Source: Pseudofrankia sp. DC12 (GTDB taxonomy: Bacteria > Actinomycetota > Actinomycetes > Frankiales > Frankiaceae). Taken from it: a DNA stretch of 64,000 bases. Made by a program: the position numbers and the translations under genes. Below are positions 33,922 through 42,189 of this stretch, one piece after another (the first letter of the stretch is position 1; each line of letters opens with the position of its first letter). The notes beneath the pieces are model-generated. The model did no database searches. It worked only from the letters and a program-made list of their open reading frames with translations, and had not been told where the DNA came from. The stretch is from NCBI RefSeq assembly GCF_000966285.1, contig NZ_KQ031391.1, positions 4,542,540 to 4,606,539 of the forward strand. Reading direction: 5' to 3'.

Positions 33922-34734
33922 TTAGCCGATCTGGAGGGCGGTTACCTGCCAGCGGCCGTCGGTCGTCTCCATGCGCAGGGCGAGGGCCGCGACCCGGTCG
34001 GTGCGGCTGATCACTGCGACGACCTCCGCCACCCCCGGCCTGGGCTCGCTGATCCGGATGCTGCGCACCATGGTCCGGCCGGGGTACTGCCCGCCGAACC
34101 GTTCCAACGCGGTCTGTAGCGACGGGGTAGCCCAGCCCGACAGGTGGGAGACCGGCCGTACGCCGGCAAGCACCTCGACGATTGCCCGCACGACGATCGT
34201 CGCTGCCGGGCCCGGGCTCTCCCGGAACCGGCTGTCGCGGGCCTGCGGGGGGATGCGCGTCGGGGCGCGCCGGGTGGACGTCATCGTGCGGCCGGGGGAG
34301 GTCAGGAGCGGGGCGTCGCCCGTCGGCCGGGGACGGTCGCGCGGAGAGCCGGCGTCCGCGGTTGCCGTCGGCGTCGGCCCTCGGCTGTCGGTTGGGCCCC
34401 GGCTCTCGGCGGCCCCCCGGTTGTCGGTGAAGCCCCGGTTGTCGGGGAGGCCATGGCTCGGCCCGGTGCCTGGCCGAGCACCGCGGCCGCGCGACGAGCC
34501 CGTGGTGCCGGCGCCGCGACGAACTCCGGGCACGACCGTGCGCCGTCCGGTCTGGCTGGCGGGCCGGGGACCGTCGTCGACTCGCGCCTGGTCCGGGACA
34601 GCAGCCTGGGGCCCCGCGGTGTCTGGCAACTCGTCGTCGTAGGGCGGATCGGTGCTGAACGCCGCCAGGCCCCGCAGCGCACGGCGAGGCTCGGTGGACC
34701 GGGCCGGCCAGCCGGAGCCGGTGGACGTCGTCAT
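33922..34734 (-). CDS. Rv3235-family protein
   Basis: 270 aa from ATG. The conserved part is the last 120 residues: ATIVVRAIVEVLAGVRPVSHLSGWATPSLQTALERFG and RSIRISEPRPGVAEVVAVISRTDRVAALALRMETTDGRWQVTALQIG, as in the small family typified by Rv3235 near secA. The first 140 residues are disordered and carry short repeats (DNRGFTDNRGAAESRGPTD). Function unknown. It follows the LysM gene by 29 bases on the same strand, so probably one transcript. Confidence 0.8.
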   Translation of the reverse strand: MTTSTGSGWPARSTEPRRALRGLAAFSTDPPYDDELPDTAGPQAAVPDQARVDDGPRPASQTGRRTVVPGVRRGAGTTGSSRGRGARPGTGPSHGLPDNRGFTDNRGAAESRGPTDSRGPTPTATADAGSPRDRPRPTGDAPLLTSPGRTMTSTRRAPTRIPPQARDSRFRESPGPAATIVVRAIVEVLAGVRPVSHLSGWATPSLQTALERFGGQYPGRTMVRSIRISEPRPGVAEVVAVISRTDRVAALALRMETTDGRWQVTALQIG

Positions 34735-34763
34735 GGCGTGTGGATCTCCTCGGCTGGGCGGGG

Positions 34764-36308
34764 TCAGGGCCCGGGAGGCGGCCGAAGCCGCTGTCCGGGA
34801 AGGATCAGGTTCGGGTCAGGGCCGATCACATCCCGGTTTGCCGCCCACCACCGCGGCCAGTCCGCGGCGATCTGGGCGTCGGTGGCGGCCGGGCCGAGGC
34901 GGCGGGCCGCGATCTCCCATAGTGAGTCGCCGCGCAGGACGACAACCTCGGCCGCGTCCGGGCCACTGCCGGCCGGGACACCGATGCCGCGCGGCGCCGA
35001 GGGCACGGTCGGTTCCGATCCGGGAGTCGCACTCGGCGCCGCGAGGTCCGGCCAGCCGGTGGCCGGCCCTGAAACCGGCTCCGCTTTTGGCGCGGGCGTG
35101 CTGGAGGTGGGGGCTGGCGAGGTGGTGGCCGAGGCCGGCGTTCCGTCGGTGGGCAGGGCGGTGTCGGCCGGTGACCTGGCGACGCTGGGTGTCCAGGGCG
35201 TCGGGCTGGCCGACGCGGGCGACGGGACGCCGGGGTCAGGGGCGCCCGTCTGGAGAGTGGTCGAGGGGGCCGGGCCTGGCGACGCCCGGCTGGTGAGGGT
35301 GAACACGACAGTCGGGATCTCGTCCCGCCCGTCGGCTGAGGGGTCGCTGGTGCCCGAGGAGGCGCTGGTGGCCGCGGGGTCGTCGGGTGTGGCCGCGGCA
35401 GGCGTGCCGGACGGAGCGTTCGCACCCGGCGCCGGCGTCGCCGTGACTGTCGCCGCCGGTGCGGACGTGACTGGTGCCGTAGACGAGGACGTCGGCGGGG
35501 CCACCCGCGTGGGCGCTGTGGGCTGCGCGTAGGGCGCGGCTGATGCGGGCTGCGCGGGCTGCGTGGGCGATGCCGGCTGGGCGGAAGGAGCCGGAGTCGA
35601 TGGCTGGGCCGGAGGTGCTGCCTGGGCTGGGGGGGCCGGCTGGGCGGGTGGGGCTGCTTGGGCCGGGGACGGCGGGGGTGCTGGGGCTGCTGGCCTGGGG
35701 CTGACCGACGGTTGCGGGCGGGGGGCCTGGCTGGCCGGGGGTGGCGCGGGAGCCGGCGGTGCGGCGCCTGTCGGCACCGAGAGGTCCGGCCACGCGCCGG
35801 CCGGGGTGGAAGAACTGCCGGGAGGCGGCGCCAGGTTCGGCCAGGCGGTGCCTGAGCCGCTGCCCGGTGCGGACAGGTCGGGCCAGGCGTTCGCGGCGGC
35901 GACAGGCCCGTTGGCAGGCACGCCGGCCAAAGCGGGAGTCGCCGAGATCAGCCCGCTCGCGCTGCCCGCGACCAGCGTGAGACCGAGGCCGACCTCGAGT
36001 GCGCGCCGCAGCGCACGCGGCAGCATCCAGCGGGCCAGCCGGCCGGCCGTTCGCCCGGCCGCCCCGGGCAGCGCCGCGAGTGAGCCGATGGCGACGCCCA
36101 GACACAGCCACAGCAGGCAGCCCCAGGCGGCCGCGGCCACGACCGTGACCAGCGCGTTCTCAGGCGCCGACAGGAACCAGTCCGGCACGTCCGAGACACT
36201 GGCGGGCAGGTCCGCGAGCCCGGGACCGGCCAGCAGCAGCGCGGCCGCCACGCCGCCGGCCAGCGCGATCCCGAGGACGGGCCGCAGCACCCGCCGGATC
36301 GATCTCAT
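34764..36308 (-). CDS. LysM-domain membrane protein
   Basis: 514 aa from ATG (MRSIRRVLRPVLG). Two or three N-terminal membrane segments (about 10-30, 55-80, 110-135) are followed by a long Pro/Ala/Thr/Ser-rich region (about 145-445). That region contains four WPDL-type boxes (AWPDLSAP, AWPNLAPP, AWPDLSVP, GWPDLAAP). The C-terminal LysM domain reads VVVLRGDSLWEIAARRLGP and NLILPGQRLRPPP. LysM binds peptidoglycan, so the protein probably spans or coats the wall. The WPDL repeats are not part of LysM and have no known role. Cotranscribed with the Rv3235-like gene; a promoter candidate lies 230 bases upstream. Confidence 0.83.
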   Translation of the reverse strand: MRSIRRVLRPVLGIALAGGVAAALLLAGPGLADLPASVSDVPDWFLSAPENALVTVVAAAAWGCLLWLCLGVAIGSLAALPGAAGRTAGRLARWMLPRALRRALEVGLGLTLVAGSASGLISATPALAGVPANGPVAAANAWPDLSAPGSGSGTAWPNLAPPPGSSSTPAGAWPDLSVPTGAAPPAPAPPPASQAPRPQPSVSPRPAAPAPPPSPAQAAPPAQPAPPAQAAPPAQPSTPAPSAQPASPTQPAQPASAAPYAQPTAPTRVAPPTSSSTAPVTSAPAATVTATPAPGANAPSGTPAAATPDDPAATSASSGTSDPSADGRDEIPTVVFTLTSRASPGPAPSTTLQTGAPDPGVPSPASASPTPWTPSVARSPADTALPTDGTPASATTSPAPTSSTPAPKAEPVSGPATGWPDLAAPSATPGSEPTVPSAPRGIGVPAGSGPDAAEVVVLRGDSLWEIAARRLGPAATDAQIAADWPRWWAANRDVIGPDPNLILPGQRLRPPPGP

Positions 36309-36537
36309 ATCGCCTCGCTTCCTGCGCAGGTGCCCGGTCCGGGGCGCCCTGCGACCAGACGGCGCCGGGGCCACCCAGCCGATGGCCTCGGCGCTGACGG
36401 CATCGAGGGCGTCATCCCGTGGCCGCGCCTCGGCGGCCGTGCGGACGCCATCTGGCCGTGGCGGCCAGGCCGACAGATCATCACCGAGCCTCCTACGGCC
36501 GGACCTCTCCGGAAACGTGCGTTTGCCTTGGTTTGCT

Positions 36538-36566
36538 TGTGTAACTCCACGACGGCTATGTGTCAA
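36538..36566 (-). promoter_or_regulatory. candidate promoter for the LysM/Rv3235 operon
   Basis: Minus strand: TTGACA (36566-36561), spacer of exactly 17 bases, TACACA (36543-36538). It lies in the only AT-rich patch of the region, about 230 bases upstream of the LysM ATG, implying a long leader. Confidence 0.55.
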
Positions 36567-36873
36567 TCCTGGTCGTCTGTGCTGGTATTTGACCGGTGCT
36601 TCAGCTCATGGGTGGCCGGGGTGGCAAGGTGGTGCCGCCACAGGGCTTGCTCGGGGTGGTCTGGCGCCCGTGTTGGCGCCCGGCCGGTGCACTGGTGCTC
36701 GCGTGCCGTCGAGCTACTGGAACCCTTGGTACGCAACCGGTCCAGAGTCGGGACGGCCGAGGGGGCCAGGAGGTTGTGCCCCCGGAGCGGACGCGGGCTG
36801 GGACGGGCACCGGTACCAGGCCGCGACGCGGGTGCCCGGCAAGCCGGGGATGGCCGGAGGCGGCAGGGCAATC

Positions 36874-36944
36874 GGGGGCAGGGCCGCGGAAGGGCGCAGG
36901 GCCGCGGAAGGGCGCAGGGCCGCCGAAGGGCGCAGGGCAACCGG
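36874..36944. repeat. 18-bp tandem repeat, nearly four copies
   Basis: Units of GGGCGCAGGGCCGCGGAA, one base different in copies 1 and 3 and the last copy cut short. It ends 80 bases before the GTG at 37024 and is not in a credible coding frame. Confidence 0.85.
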
Positions 36945-37023
36945 GGCGGCAGGGGAACCGGGGCGGCCCGGCCATCGGAGACGGTAGGGCAACCGGGGAT
37001 GCCGGAGGGAGCGGGGAGGCGGC

Positions 37024-37593
37024 GTGCGTTGGGAGGCGTTGTTCGCGGATCTCGACGCGCAGTGGGAGGCGGTCGAGGCCGCGGAGCTTGCCGTCGAGGT
37101 CGCGGACCGCGGTCGGCGGGAGGCCGGGTTCCTCCGGCTGATCGACCGGCTGCGCCCGACGGTCGGCCACCGGATGCGTATCGATGTCGGCGGCCTTCCG
37201 TCGGCCGAGCGCGGCGTTCTCGTCGGTCGGCTGGCGGCGCTGGGGGTCGACTGGCTGCTCGTCGAGGACCAGCTGGGAGGCGAGACGCTGGTCCCGCTGC
37301 GGTCGGTGCTGGCGGTCCGCGGGCTGCGCGGGGAGGCGGCGCATCCCGGCCATGAGGGCCGGGTGGGCGCCCGGCTGGACCTCCGTTACGTGCTGCGCCA
37401 GGTGGCGCGGGACCGGTCGGAATGCCGGATCACGCTCACCGGCGGCCGGACGGTCAACGGCACCGTCGACCGGGTTGGCGCCGACTTCCTTGACGTCGCC
37501 GAACACGCACCCGGCGAGTTCCGCCGGCCACGGGACGTCGAGGCCTGCCTGGTCCCGCTCGCCGCGATCGCCTTCCTACGCCGCATCGCCTGA
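37024..37593 (+). CDS. conserved-looking hypothetical protein
   Basis: 189 aa from GTG with GGGGAGG before it. Not recognised as a named family. The N-terminal half is helical and charged (WEALFADLDAQWEAVEAAELAVEVADRGRREAGFLRLIDRL). The second half has a beta-rich Sm-like look: RMRIDVGGLPSAERGVLVGRLAALGVDWLLVEDQLGGETLVPLRSVLAVRGL and ITLTGGRTVNGTVDRVGADFLDVAEH. It may bind nucleic acid, but that is a guess. Proteins of this kind occur between secA and the small HTH gene in related actinobacteria. Confidence 0.75.
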   Translation: MRWEALFADLDAQWEAVEAAELAVEVADRGRREAGFLRLIDRLRPTVGHRMRIDVGGLPSAERGVLVGRLAALGVDWLLVEDQLGGETLVPLRSVLAVRGLRGEAAHPGHEGRVGARLDLRYVLRQVARDRSECRITLTGGRTVNGTVDRVGADFLDVAEHAPGEFRRPRDVEACLVPLAAIAFLRRIA

Positions 37594-37622
37594 GGCCGCC
37601 CAACCAGATCGGCAGTCCTCCT

Positions 37623-37697
37623 TGATCGCTGTTTCGGACCTGTGGTGGCTATGAAACAGCTCCGGCTACGACCGCCAGAGGGCTGAAACAGCGATCA
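37623..37697. repeat. TGATCGCTGTTT-ended inverted-repeat element, copy B (75 bp)
   Basis: Perfect 13-base terminal inverted repeats TGATCGCTGTTTC (37623-37635) and GAAACAGCGATCA (37685-37697). Read on the minus strand, its first 27 bases match the start of copy A at 10180 apart from a 2-base insertion and two or three substitutions. It lies in the convergent gap between the 37024 gene and the small HTH gene, so it could also act as a bidirectional terminator. Confidence 0.7.
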
Positions 37698-37733
37698 TGG
37701 GCCGGGAGCGGGCGAAACCTGTCGGAGGCGTCA

Positions 37734-37970
37734 CTAGTCCTCGGGGACGGCCTCGTGGCGGCTGAGTGGGTTGGCCAGGACGAACGCCCGCGTCTGCTCG
37801 TAGGCGCGCTGGATGTACGCCTCCAACTCGGACCGCTCCACCCGCCACTGGCCGCGCCCGCCGATCTTGATGGCCGGGAGCTCGCCGCTGCGGACCAGCG
37901 CATAGGTCTGGGACGCCGAGATGTTCAGAATCTCCGCCACGTCGCTGAGCTGCAGAAATCGGTCGTTCAT
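37734..37970 (-). CDS. small helix-turn-helix DNA-binding protein (excisionase/MerR-like fold)
   Basis: 78 aa from ATG. Nearly the whole protein is a winged HTH: FLQLSDVAEILNISASQTYALVRSGELPAIKIGGRGQWRVERSELEAYIQRAYEQT. It is the chromosomal actinobacterial family found near secA, not a prophage excisionase; no integrase is nearby. Target unknown. Confidence 0.88.
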   Translation of the reverse strand: MNDRFLQLSDVAEILNISASQTYALVRSGELPAIKIGGRGQWRVERSELEAYIQRAYEQTRAFVLANPLSRHEAVPED

Positions 37971-38526
37971 CTGGCTGCCCCCTGGCGCCGGTCGGCCTCC
38001 GGTCGCGACCCGGTTCGGGATTGTCCCCGCGACCGGCTGGGCTGCTCCTCGAGCCCCGGAGGTGGGCGGATGGCCTACGGAGTGTGTACCAGTTTCTCGC
38101 CCGAGGATGCATCCGGATGCTTGCGGTTGTGGATAACTGCCACTGGTGGCCGCCGATCGTGCTGTGAAAGCGCCCCCTTGGCCGCAGAGCGTCTATCGGC
38201 GTGGACCTTTCGATGCCACGTGATTTGACGGCGAAGAAGCTCCTCGCCCGGCTTAGCCAACGTCAGGGCCGCTTGAGGCGTCCAACCAGGCAGGGCGCGG
38301 ACTCCCATGGGTCGCGTGTGGCGGCAATTGACCCGGTGGCACGATGTTGTCTCGGGTTACGTACGTTGTGCGATGGTGTATTCGCGTTTGCGACACATAA
38401 AGGGTGCACAGCGTGACGAAACCCGGATGGGCTGCCCATAGATCGGCCCAGCGAAGCGGCTGGGGAGGTTCCCGAGTCCCCGGAGCCGCCGCCCGGATCG
38501 ATCGAGCAGGATGAGGAGGTCTGTCG
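37971..38526. other. 556-base divergent intergenic region
   Basis: Separates the HTH gene and the SAF/RcpC-like gene. No credible gene. A relatively AT-rich stretch (38340-38405) with the palindrome ACGTACGT at 38359-38366 may hold the promoter of the SAF-CpaE pair. The ribosome site GAGGAGGT is at 38512-38519. Confidence 0.45.
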
Positions 38527-39372
38527 GTGACCGACCTGGCGCCCGCGCTTGGCCCAGGGTCCCTGCCGGGTGGGCGAAACCCATCCGGGAGGTCAGCGGA
38601 CCCGATCGTCCCGCCATCCCCGCCGGCGCGCCGGCTCGGCCGCCGCGGCTGGCGGGACGGCCGACTGATCTTCGGGGTCCTGATCGTGCTGGTCTCCGTC
38701 GTGCTGGGCGCCCGGCTGTTCGCGACCGCGGACCAGACGTCGGCCTGGGTGGCGGCGAGATCCGATCTGCCCGCCGGGCACGTCGTCGGCGCCGGCGACC
38801 TGATCACCGTGAGTGCCCAGCTAAGCGAGGCGACCGGGGCACGCTACTACCCGGGCCGGCGCCTGAAGGAGGTCGTCGGCGGCACGCTCGCCCGGCCGGT
38901 CGGCGCCGGCGACCTGATCAGCGGCTCCGACTTCGCGGGACCTGACACCGCGGCGACCCGGCTCGTCCCGGTCGTAGTCCAGGCCGGTCGCCTGCCTGAC
39001 CTGGCCCCGGGTGACCACGTCGACGTCTACGTCTTCCAGGCCTCCGGGGCCGTCGGCGCCGGCGACGCGAGCACCGGCACCGGCAGCTCCACTGGCACCG
39101 GCAATGGAACAGGCCAGTCGAACGGCGTGGGTACTCCGGCCGTCGGCGGTGCCGGCGCTGAGGTGCTGGTGTTGCACGACGTCGAGTTCCTCGGCGCGCA
39201 GCGGATCGCCAGCGGCGACCGGTCGCTGACACTGCGGGTGCCGGTCGACGCGGCGATCCGAGCGGTCGCCGCGTCACAGAGCGGGCGGGTCGACGTGGTG
39301 AAGCTGGTCCGCGACGGGCAGGGCCAGGTAGGAGCCACCGGGCCGACGGCCGCGCCGGGGTACGGCCGGTGA
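38527..39372 (+). CDS. SAF-domain Flp pilus assembly protein, CpaB/RcpC-like
   Basis: 281 aa from GTG with GAGGAGGT upstream. One N-terminal membrane helix (about 52-72, FGVLIVLVSVVLGARLFATA), then a SAF domain with RSDLPAGHVVGAGDLITV and GGTLARPVGAGDLISGS. The RcpC-like C-terminal part is LVPVVVQAGRLPDLAPGDHVDVYVF...EVLVLHDVEFLG. A Gly/Ser/Thr-rich insert (about 178-205) interrupts it. In tad systems CpaB/RcpC is a periplasmic assembly factor. It overlaps the next gene by GTGA but lies 8 kb from tadA. Confidence 0.8.
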   Translation: MTDLAPALGPGSLPGGRNPSGRSADPIVPPSPPARRLGRRGWRDGRLIFGVLIVLVSVVLGARLFATADQTSAWVAARSDLPAGHVVGAGDLITVSAQLSEATGARYYPGRRLKEVVGGTLARPVGAGDLISGSDFAGPDTAATRLVPVVVQAGRLPDLAPGDHVDVYVFQASGAVGAGDASTGTGSSTGTGNGTGQSNGVGTPAVGGAGAEVLVLHDVEFLGAQRIASGDRSLTLRVPVDAAIRAVAASQSGRVDVVKLVRDGQGQVGATGPTAAPGYGR

Positions 39373-40724
39373 GCCTGCCGATCCTGACCGCCGTCACCGA
39401 TGCCGTCGTCGAGGCCGGGTTGGTCTCGGCGTTCGACCGCACCGATCTCGGCGTCACCGTCGTGCGCCGCTGCGTCGACCTGCCAGACCTGCTCGCCGCC
39501 GCGACCACAGGCGCGGCGAGGGCGGCACTGCTGTCCGCCGACCTGCGCCGGCTCGACCGCGAGGCGCTGGCCCGCCTCGCACTGGCGAACGTGGCGGTCG
39601 TGGGGCTGATCGCGCCGGGAGACGAGGCTGCGGACCGCCGGCTGCGCCAGCTCGGTGTCGTCGCGGTCATCACGACGGACGCCATGGCGGACGAGGTCGC
39701 CGGCGCGGTCGTCGAGGCGGCGAAGGCGCTGACCGGCCGGCCGGCGATCGGCCCGGTCTCGTTCGGCCGCGGGCTCAGCGACCCGATAGCCGGCTACGGC
39801 ACCAGGCTGCCGCCGCTGCTCGGCGACCCGGCGCTCGGCGACACGGTGGCCGGTCGCGACGAGTCCGACCAGGCGCCCGTCGAGGCGGGCCGGGTCGTCG
39901 CGGTCTGGGGGCCGACCGGTGCGCCCGGGCGCACCACCCTCGCGCTCGGCCTGGCCGCCGAGCTCGCCGACCTCGGCGCCGCCACCCTGCTCGTCGACGC
40001 AGACTCCTACGGTGGTTCGATCGGCCAGCTCGTCGGCCTGCTGGAGGAGGCGCCGGGGCTCGCCGCCGCCACCCGCGCCGCCAACCAGGGCATGCTCGAC
40101 CTGCCCCGGCTGGCCGTGCTGTGCCGGGACCTGGGCGGCGGGCTGCGGGTGCTGCCGGGGATCGCCCGGCCGTCGCGCTGGCCGGAGCTGCGGCCGAGCG
40201 CGCTCGAGAACGTGCTCGACCTCGCCAAACGGCTGGCCCAGTTCGTCATCGTCGACTGCGGCTTCTGCCTGGAGGCGGACGAGGAGCTGAGCTACGACAC
40301 CTCCGCGCCCCGGCGCAACGGCGCGACCCACGCCGTGCTCGCCGCGGCCGACACCGTGATCGCGGTCAGCTCGGCCGAGCCGGTCGCGCTCGTCCGCTTC
40401 GTGCGCGGGCTCGCCGACCTGCGCGAGCTGGTGCCGGGGGTCGAGCCGCTGGTGGTCGTCAACCGGCTGCGTGCCTCAGTAGCCGGTGGTGACCCGCGCC
40501 GCGAGATCAGCCGGGCGCTCAACCGGCATACCGGCACCGAGCCGGTCGCCCTTGTGCCCTACGACTTGGCCGCCTTCGACGCGGCCCAGGCCGCTGGCCA
40601 GCTGCTGCGCGACATCGCACCCGCGTCGCCGGCGCGGGCCGCGATCCGTGACCTGGCGACGCGGCTCACCGGCCGCGTCCCGCGCGGCCAGCGCCAACGG
40701 CGGCGTCTCAACGCCCGCCGCTGA
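39369..40724 (+). CDS. CpaE/MinD-like P-loop ATPase
   Basis: 451 aa from GTG. An N-terminal receiver-like or pseudo-receiver region of about 130 residues (AFDRTDLGVTVVRRCVDLPDLLAA, VVGLIAPGDEAADRRLRQLGV) precedes a ParA/MinD domain. The deviant Walker A reads VWGPTGAPGRTTLALGLAAELA; Walker A' is LLVDADSYGGSIGQLVGL and Walker B-like FVIVDCGF. This matches CpaE, which positions tad pili. The C-terminus is Arg-rich. Translationally coupled to the SAF gene. Confidence 0.8.
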   Translation: MSLPILTAVTDAVVEAGLVSAFDRTDLGVTVVRRCVDLPDLLAAATTGAARAALLSADLRRLDREALARLALANVAVVGLIAPGDEAADRRLRQLGVVAVITTDAMADEVAGAVVEAAKALTGRPAIGPVSFGRGLSDPIAGYGTRLPPLLGDPALGDTVAGRDESDQAPVEAGRVVAVWGPTGAPGRTTLALGLAAELADLGAATLLVDADSYGGSIGQLVGLLEEAPGLAAATRAANQGMLDLPRLAVLCRDLGGGLRVLPGIARPSRWPELRPSALENVLDLAKRLAQFVIVDCGFCLEADEELSYDTSAPRRNGATHAVLAAADTVIAVSSAEPVALVRFVRGLADLRELVPGVEPLVVVNRLRASVAGGDPRREISRALNRHTGTEPVALVPYDLAAFDAAQAAGQLLRDIAPASPARAAIRDLATRLTGRVPRGQRQRRRLNARR

Positions 40725-40743
40725 GGCGCCGCGCGAGACTCCG

Positions 40744-40759
40744 GGCCGGCTGACCGGCC
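40744..40759. terminator. possible small bidirectional hairpin
   Basis: GGCCGG-CTGA-CCGGCC, a 6-pair stem in the 84-base convergent gap between the CpaE-like and patatin genes. Short and without a T run, so weakly supported. Confidence 0.3.
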
Positions 40760-40808
40760 GAGTGAGAGGAAGGTCCCCGCGCCAGGTTCCCGGCGGATCG
40801 ACGTCTGC

Positions 40809-42014
40809 CTAGCCGGCCAGGTCTGGTTCCTCGCGGACGACCGGGCCGCGAGCCGGCGAGACCCCGCTCGGGCCGGTGACCGGGCTGGCCGGGATGGTCG
40901 TCGGGGACGTCGGCACGGGCCGCGTCCTGGTCTGCGGCGCCGTGCGGCCGGTGCCGGCGACCGGGCGAGGCGTCCGCGGCAGTGTCGGTGCCGTGGTCCG
41001 CGTCGCCGTCGGGGCGGTCGGTCTGGCAGGCTGCCTCGCCCAGCCGGGCAGGTCGGCGAGGGCCGCGGCCGAGGTGCGCAGCGACGTCTCGAAGACGGCG
41101 GTCCGCCGGGCCAGGTCCATCACGTTGCCGCCCATCGCGACCAGGTCGGCGTGCCCGGGGCACAGCACGCGGACCCGGGCGCCGGTGGCCTCCGCGAGCG
41201 CGATCTCCGCGGCCAGCCGACGGGTCGCCGCCCGGCGCAGCTGCCGCTCGACCACGGCGACCGGCCGGTGCGGATGGTCGTAGTCGAACGCACAGGCCGG
41301 CGCCAGCACGAGGATCTCGTCGAGCCCGGCGTCCACGCACAGGTCGAGCGAGGTCGGCGAACGGGTGCCGCCGTCGACGAACCGGCGCCCGTCCACCAGG
41401 ACGGGCGCGTACCAGCCCGGGATCGCGCAGGAGGCCATCACGGCCTGCGCGAGCGGCGCCGTCGGTGCGTCGTGGGCGCCGAAGAGAACCCGGCGGCCGG
41501 AGTCGAAGTCCATGGCGACGATCCGCAGCCGGGCCGGCCAGAGGTCAGGGCCGACCGGACGCGCGGACGCGGCCTGCCCGACCAGGTCACCGACCGCCGC
41601 GAGGGTGCCCCGACCCTGCGGCAGCAGGGCGGCGAGCGCCACCATCGGCGTCAGCCGGTGCGGGTGCAGCATGCCGGCCGTCAGCAGCCGCGGTGAGCCC
41701 ATCCGCATCCGGGGCGGCGGCGGCAGCGACGGCCCCAGCTCGCGGTAGTCCAGCACCGGCGCGCCCGGGGCGTACTGGCCGCGTTCTGAGTCGGCCATGG
41801 TGTCGATCTCGACACCGACGCTGAGCAGTGCCGAGACCACCGAACCGGCCGAGGTGCCGACGATCAGGTCGAACGACCGGACGTCGTCGCCGGTCCGCTC
41901 CTGGTAGGCCCGCAGCGCGCCGATCATCCAGGCTGAGCCCAGGATCCCGCCGGCGCCGAGGACCAGGCCCCGGCGCGGCGTCCGTCGGCGGGCCGGGGTT
42001 TGTTTGCGTGTCAT
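40809..42014 (-). CDS. patatin-like phospholipase family protein
   Basis: 401 aa from ATG (MTRKQTPARR) with GGGAGGTGG upstream. Serine lipid acyl hydrolase with a Ser-Asp dyad: oxyanion loop LVLGAGGILGSAWMIGAL (about 18-34), nucleophile elbow GTSAGS (S55), and catalytic Asp in VDGGTRSPTSLDLC (about 224). The last 90 residues are a disordered Pro/Thr/Arg tail (TPRPVAGTGRTAPQTRTRP). Membrane lipid or storage-lipid hydrolysis is likely; the substrate is unknown. Its start lies just after a very strong hairpin. Confidence 0.87.
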   Translation of the reverse strand: MTRKQTPARRRTPRRGLVLGAGGILGSAWMIGALRAYQERTGDDVRSFDLIVGTSAGSVVSALLSVGVEIDTMADSERGQYAPGAPVLDYRELGPSLPPPPRMRMGSPRLLTAGMLHPHRLTPMVALAALLPQGRGTLAAVGDLVGQAASARPVGPDLWPARLRIVAMDFDSGRRVLFGAHDAPTAPLAQAVMASCAIPGWYAPVLVDGRRFVDGGTRSPTSLDLCVDAGLDEILVLAPACAFDYDHPHRPVAVVERQLRRAATRRLAAEIALAEATGARVRVLCPGHADLVAMGGNVMDLARRTAVFETSLRTSAAALADLPGWARQPARPTAPTATRTTAPTLPRTPRPVAGTGRTAPQTRTRPVPTSPTTIPASPVTGPSGVSPARGPVVREEPDLAG

Positions 42015-42032
42015 CGTCGCCACCACCTCCCA

Positions 42033-42074
42033 GCGCGGCCCACCGCGCCTGCGTTGAGGCGCGGTGGGCCGCGC
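42033..42074 (-). terminator. 18-bp perfect-stem hairpin between bldD and patatin gene
   Basis: GCGCGGCCCACCGCGCCT, loop of 6, then its exact inverse. On the minus strand it lies downstream of bldD and ends one base before the ribosome site of the patatin gene. It could be a terminator, an attenuator, or a leader structure affecting translation. Confidence 0.6.
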
Positions 42075-42128
42075 GGGTCCGGTCTCACGGTCCGCACTGA
42101 CCGCCGTCAAGCCGTCGGCGGCCGGGCC

Positions 42129-42153
42129 CGCTCGACGCGGTGAGCGTCGAGCG
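42129..42153 (-). terminator. bldD terminator hairpin
   Basis: CGCTCGACGC-GGTGA-GCGTCGAGCG, a 10-pair perfect stem with a 5-base loop, 36 bases past the bldD stop. Good position for a bldD terminator; no T tract. Confidence 0.6.
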
Positions 42154-42189
42154 CACCCGGCGGCCTGGGTTCCGCGCCTCCCGGGCCGG

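Larger units (their letters stand above)
36309..37023. other. 715-base region between divergent LysM and hypothetical genes
   Basis: No credible gene. It contains a good minus-strand promoter candidate in an AT-richer island (36520-36600) and a 3.9-copy 18-bp tandem repeat (36874-36944) just before the next plus-strand gene. Confidence 0.5.

Noticed and set aside
37734-37970. Small HTH gene as sign of a prophage or integrative element
   Set aside because: It belongs to a chromosomal actinobacterial family near secA; no integrase, attachment site or tRNA is nearby.
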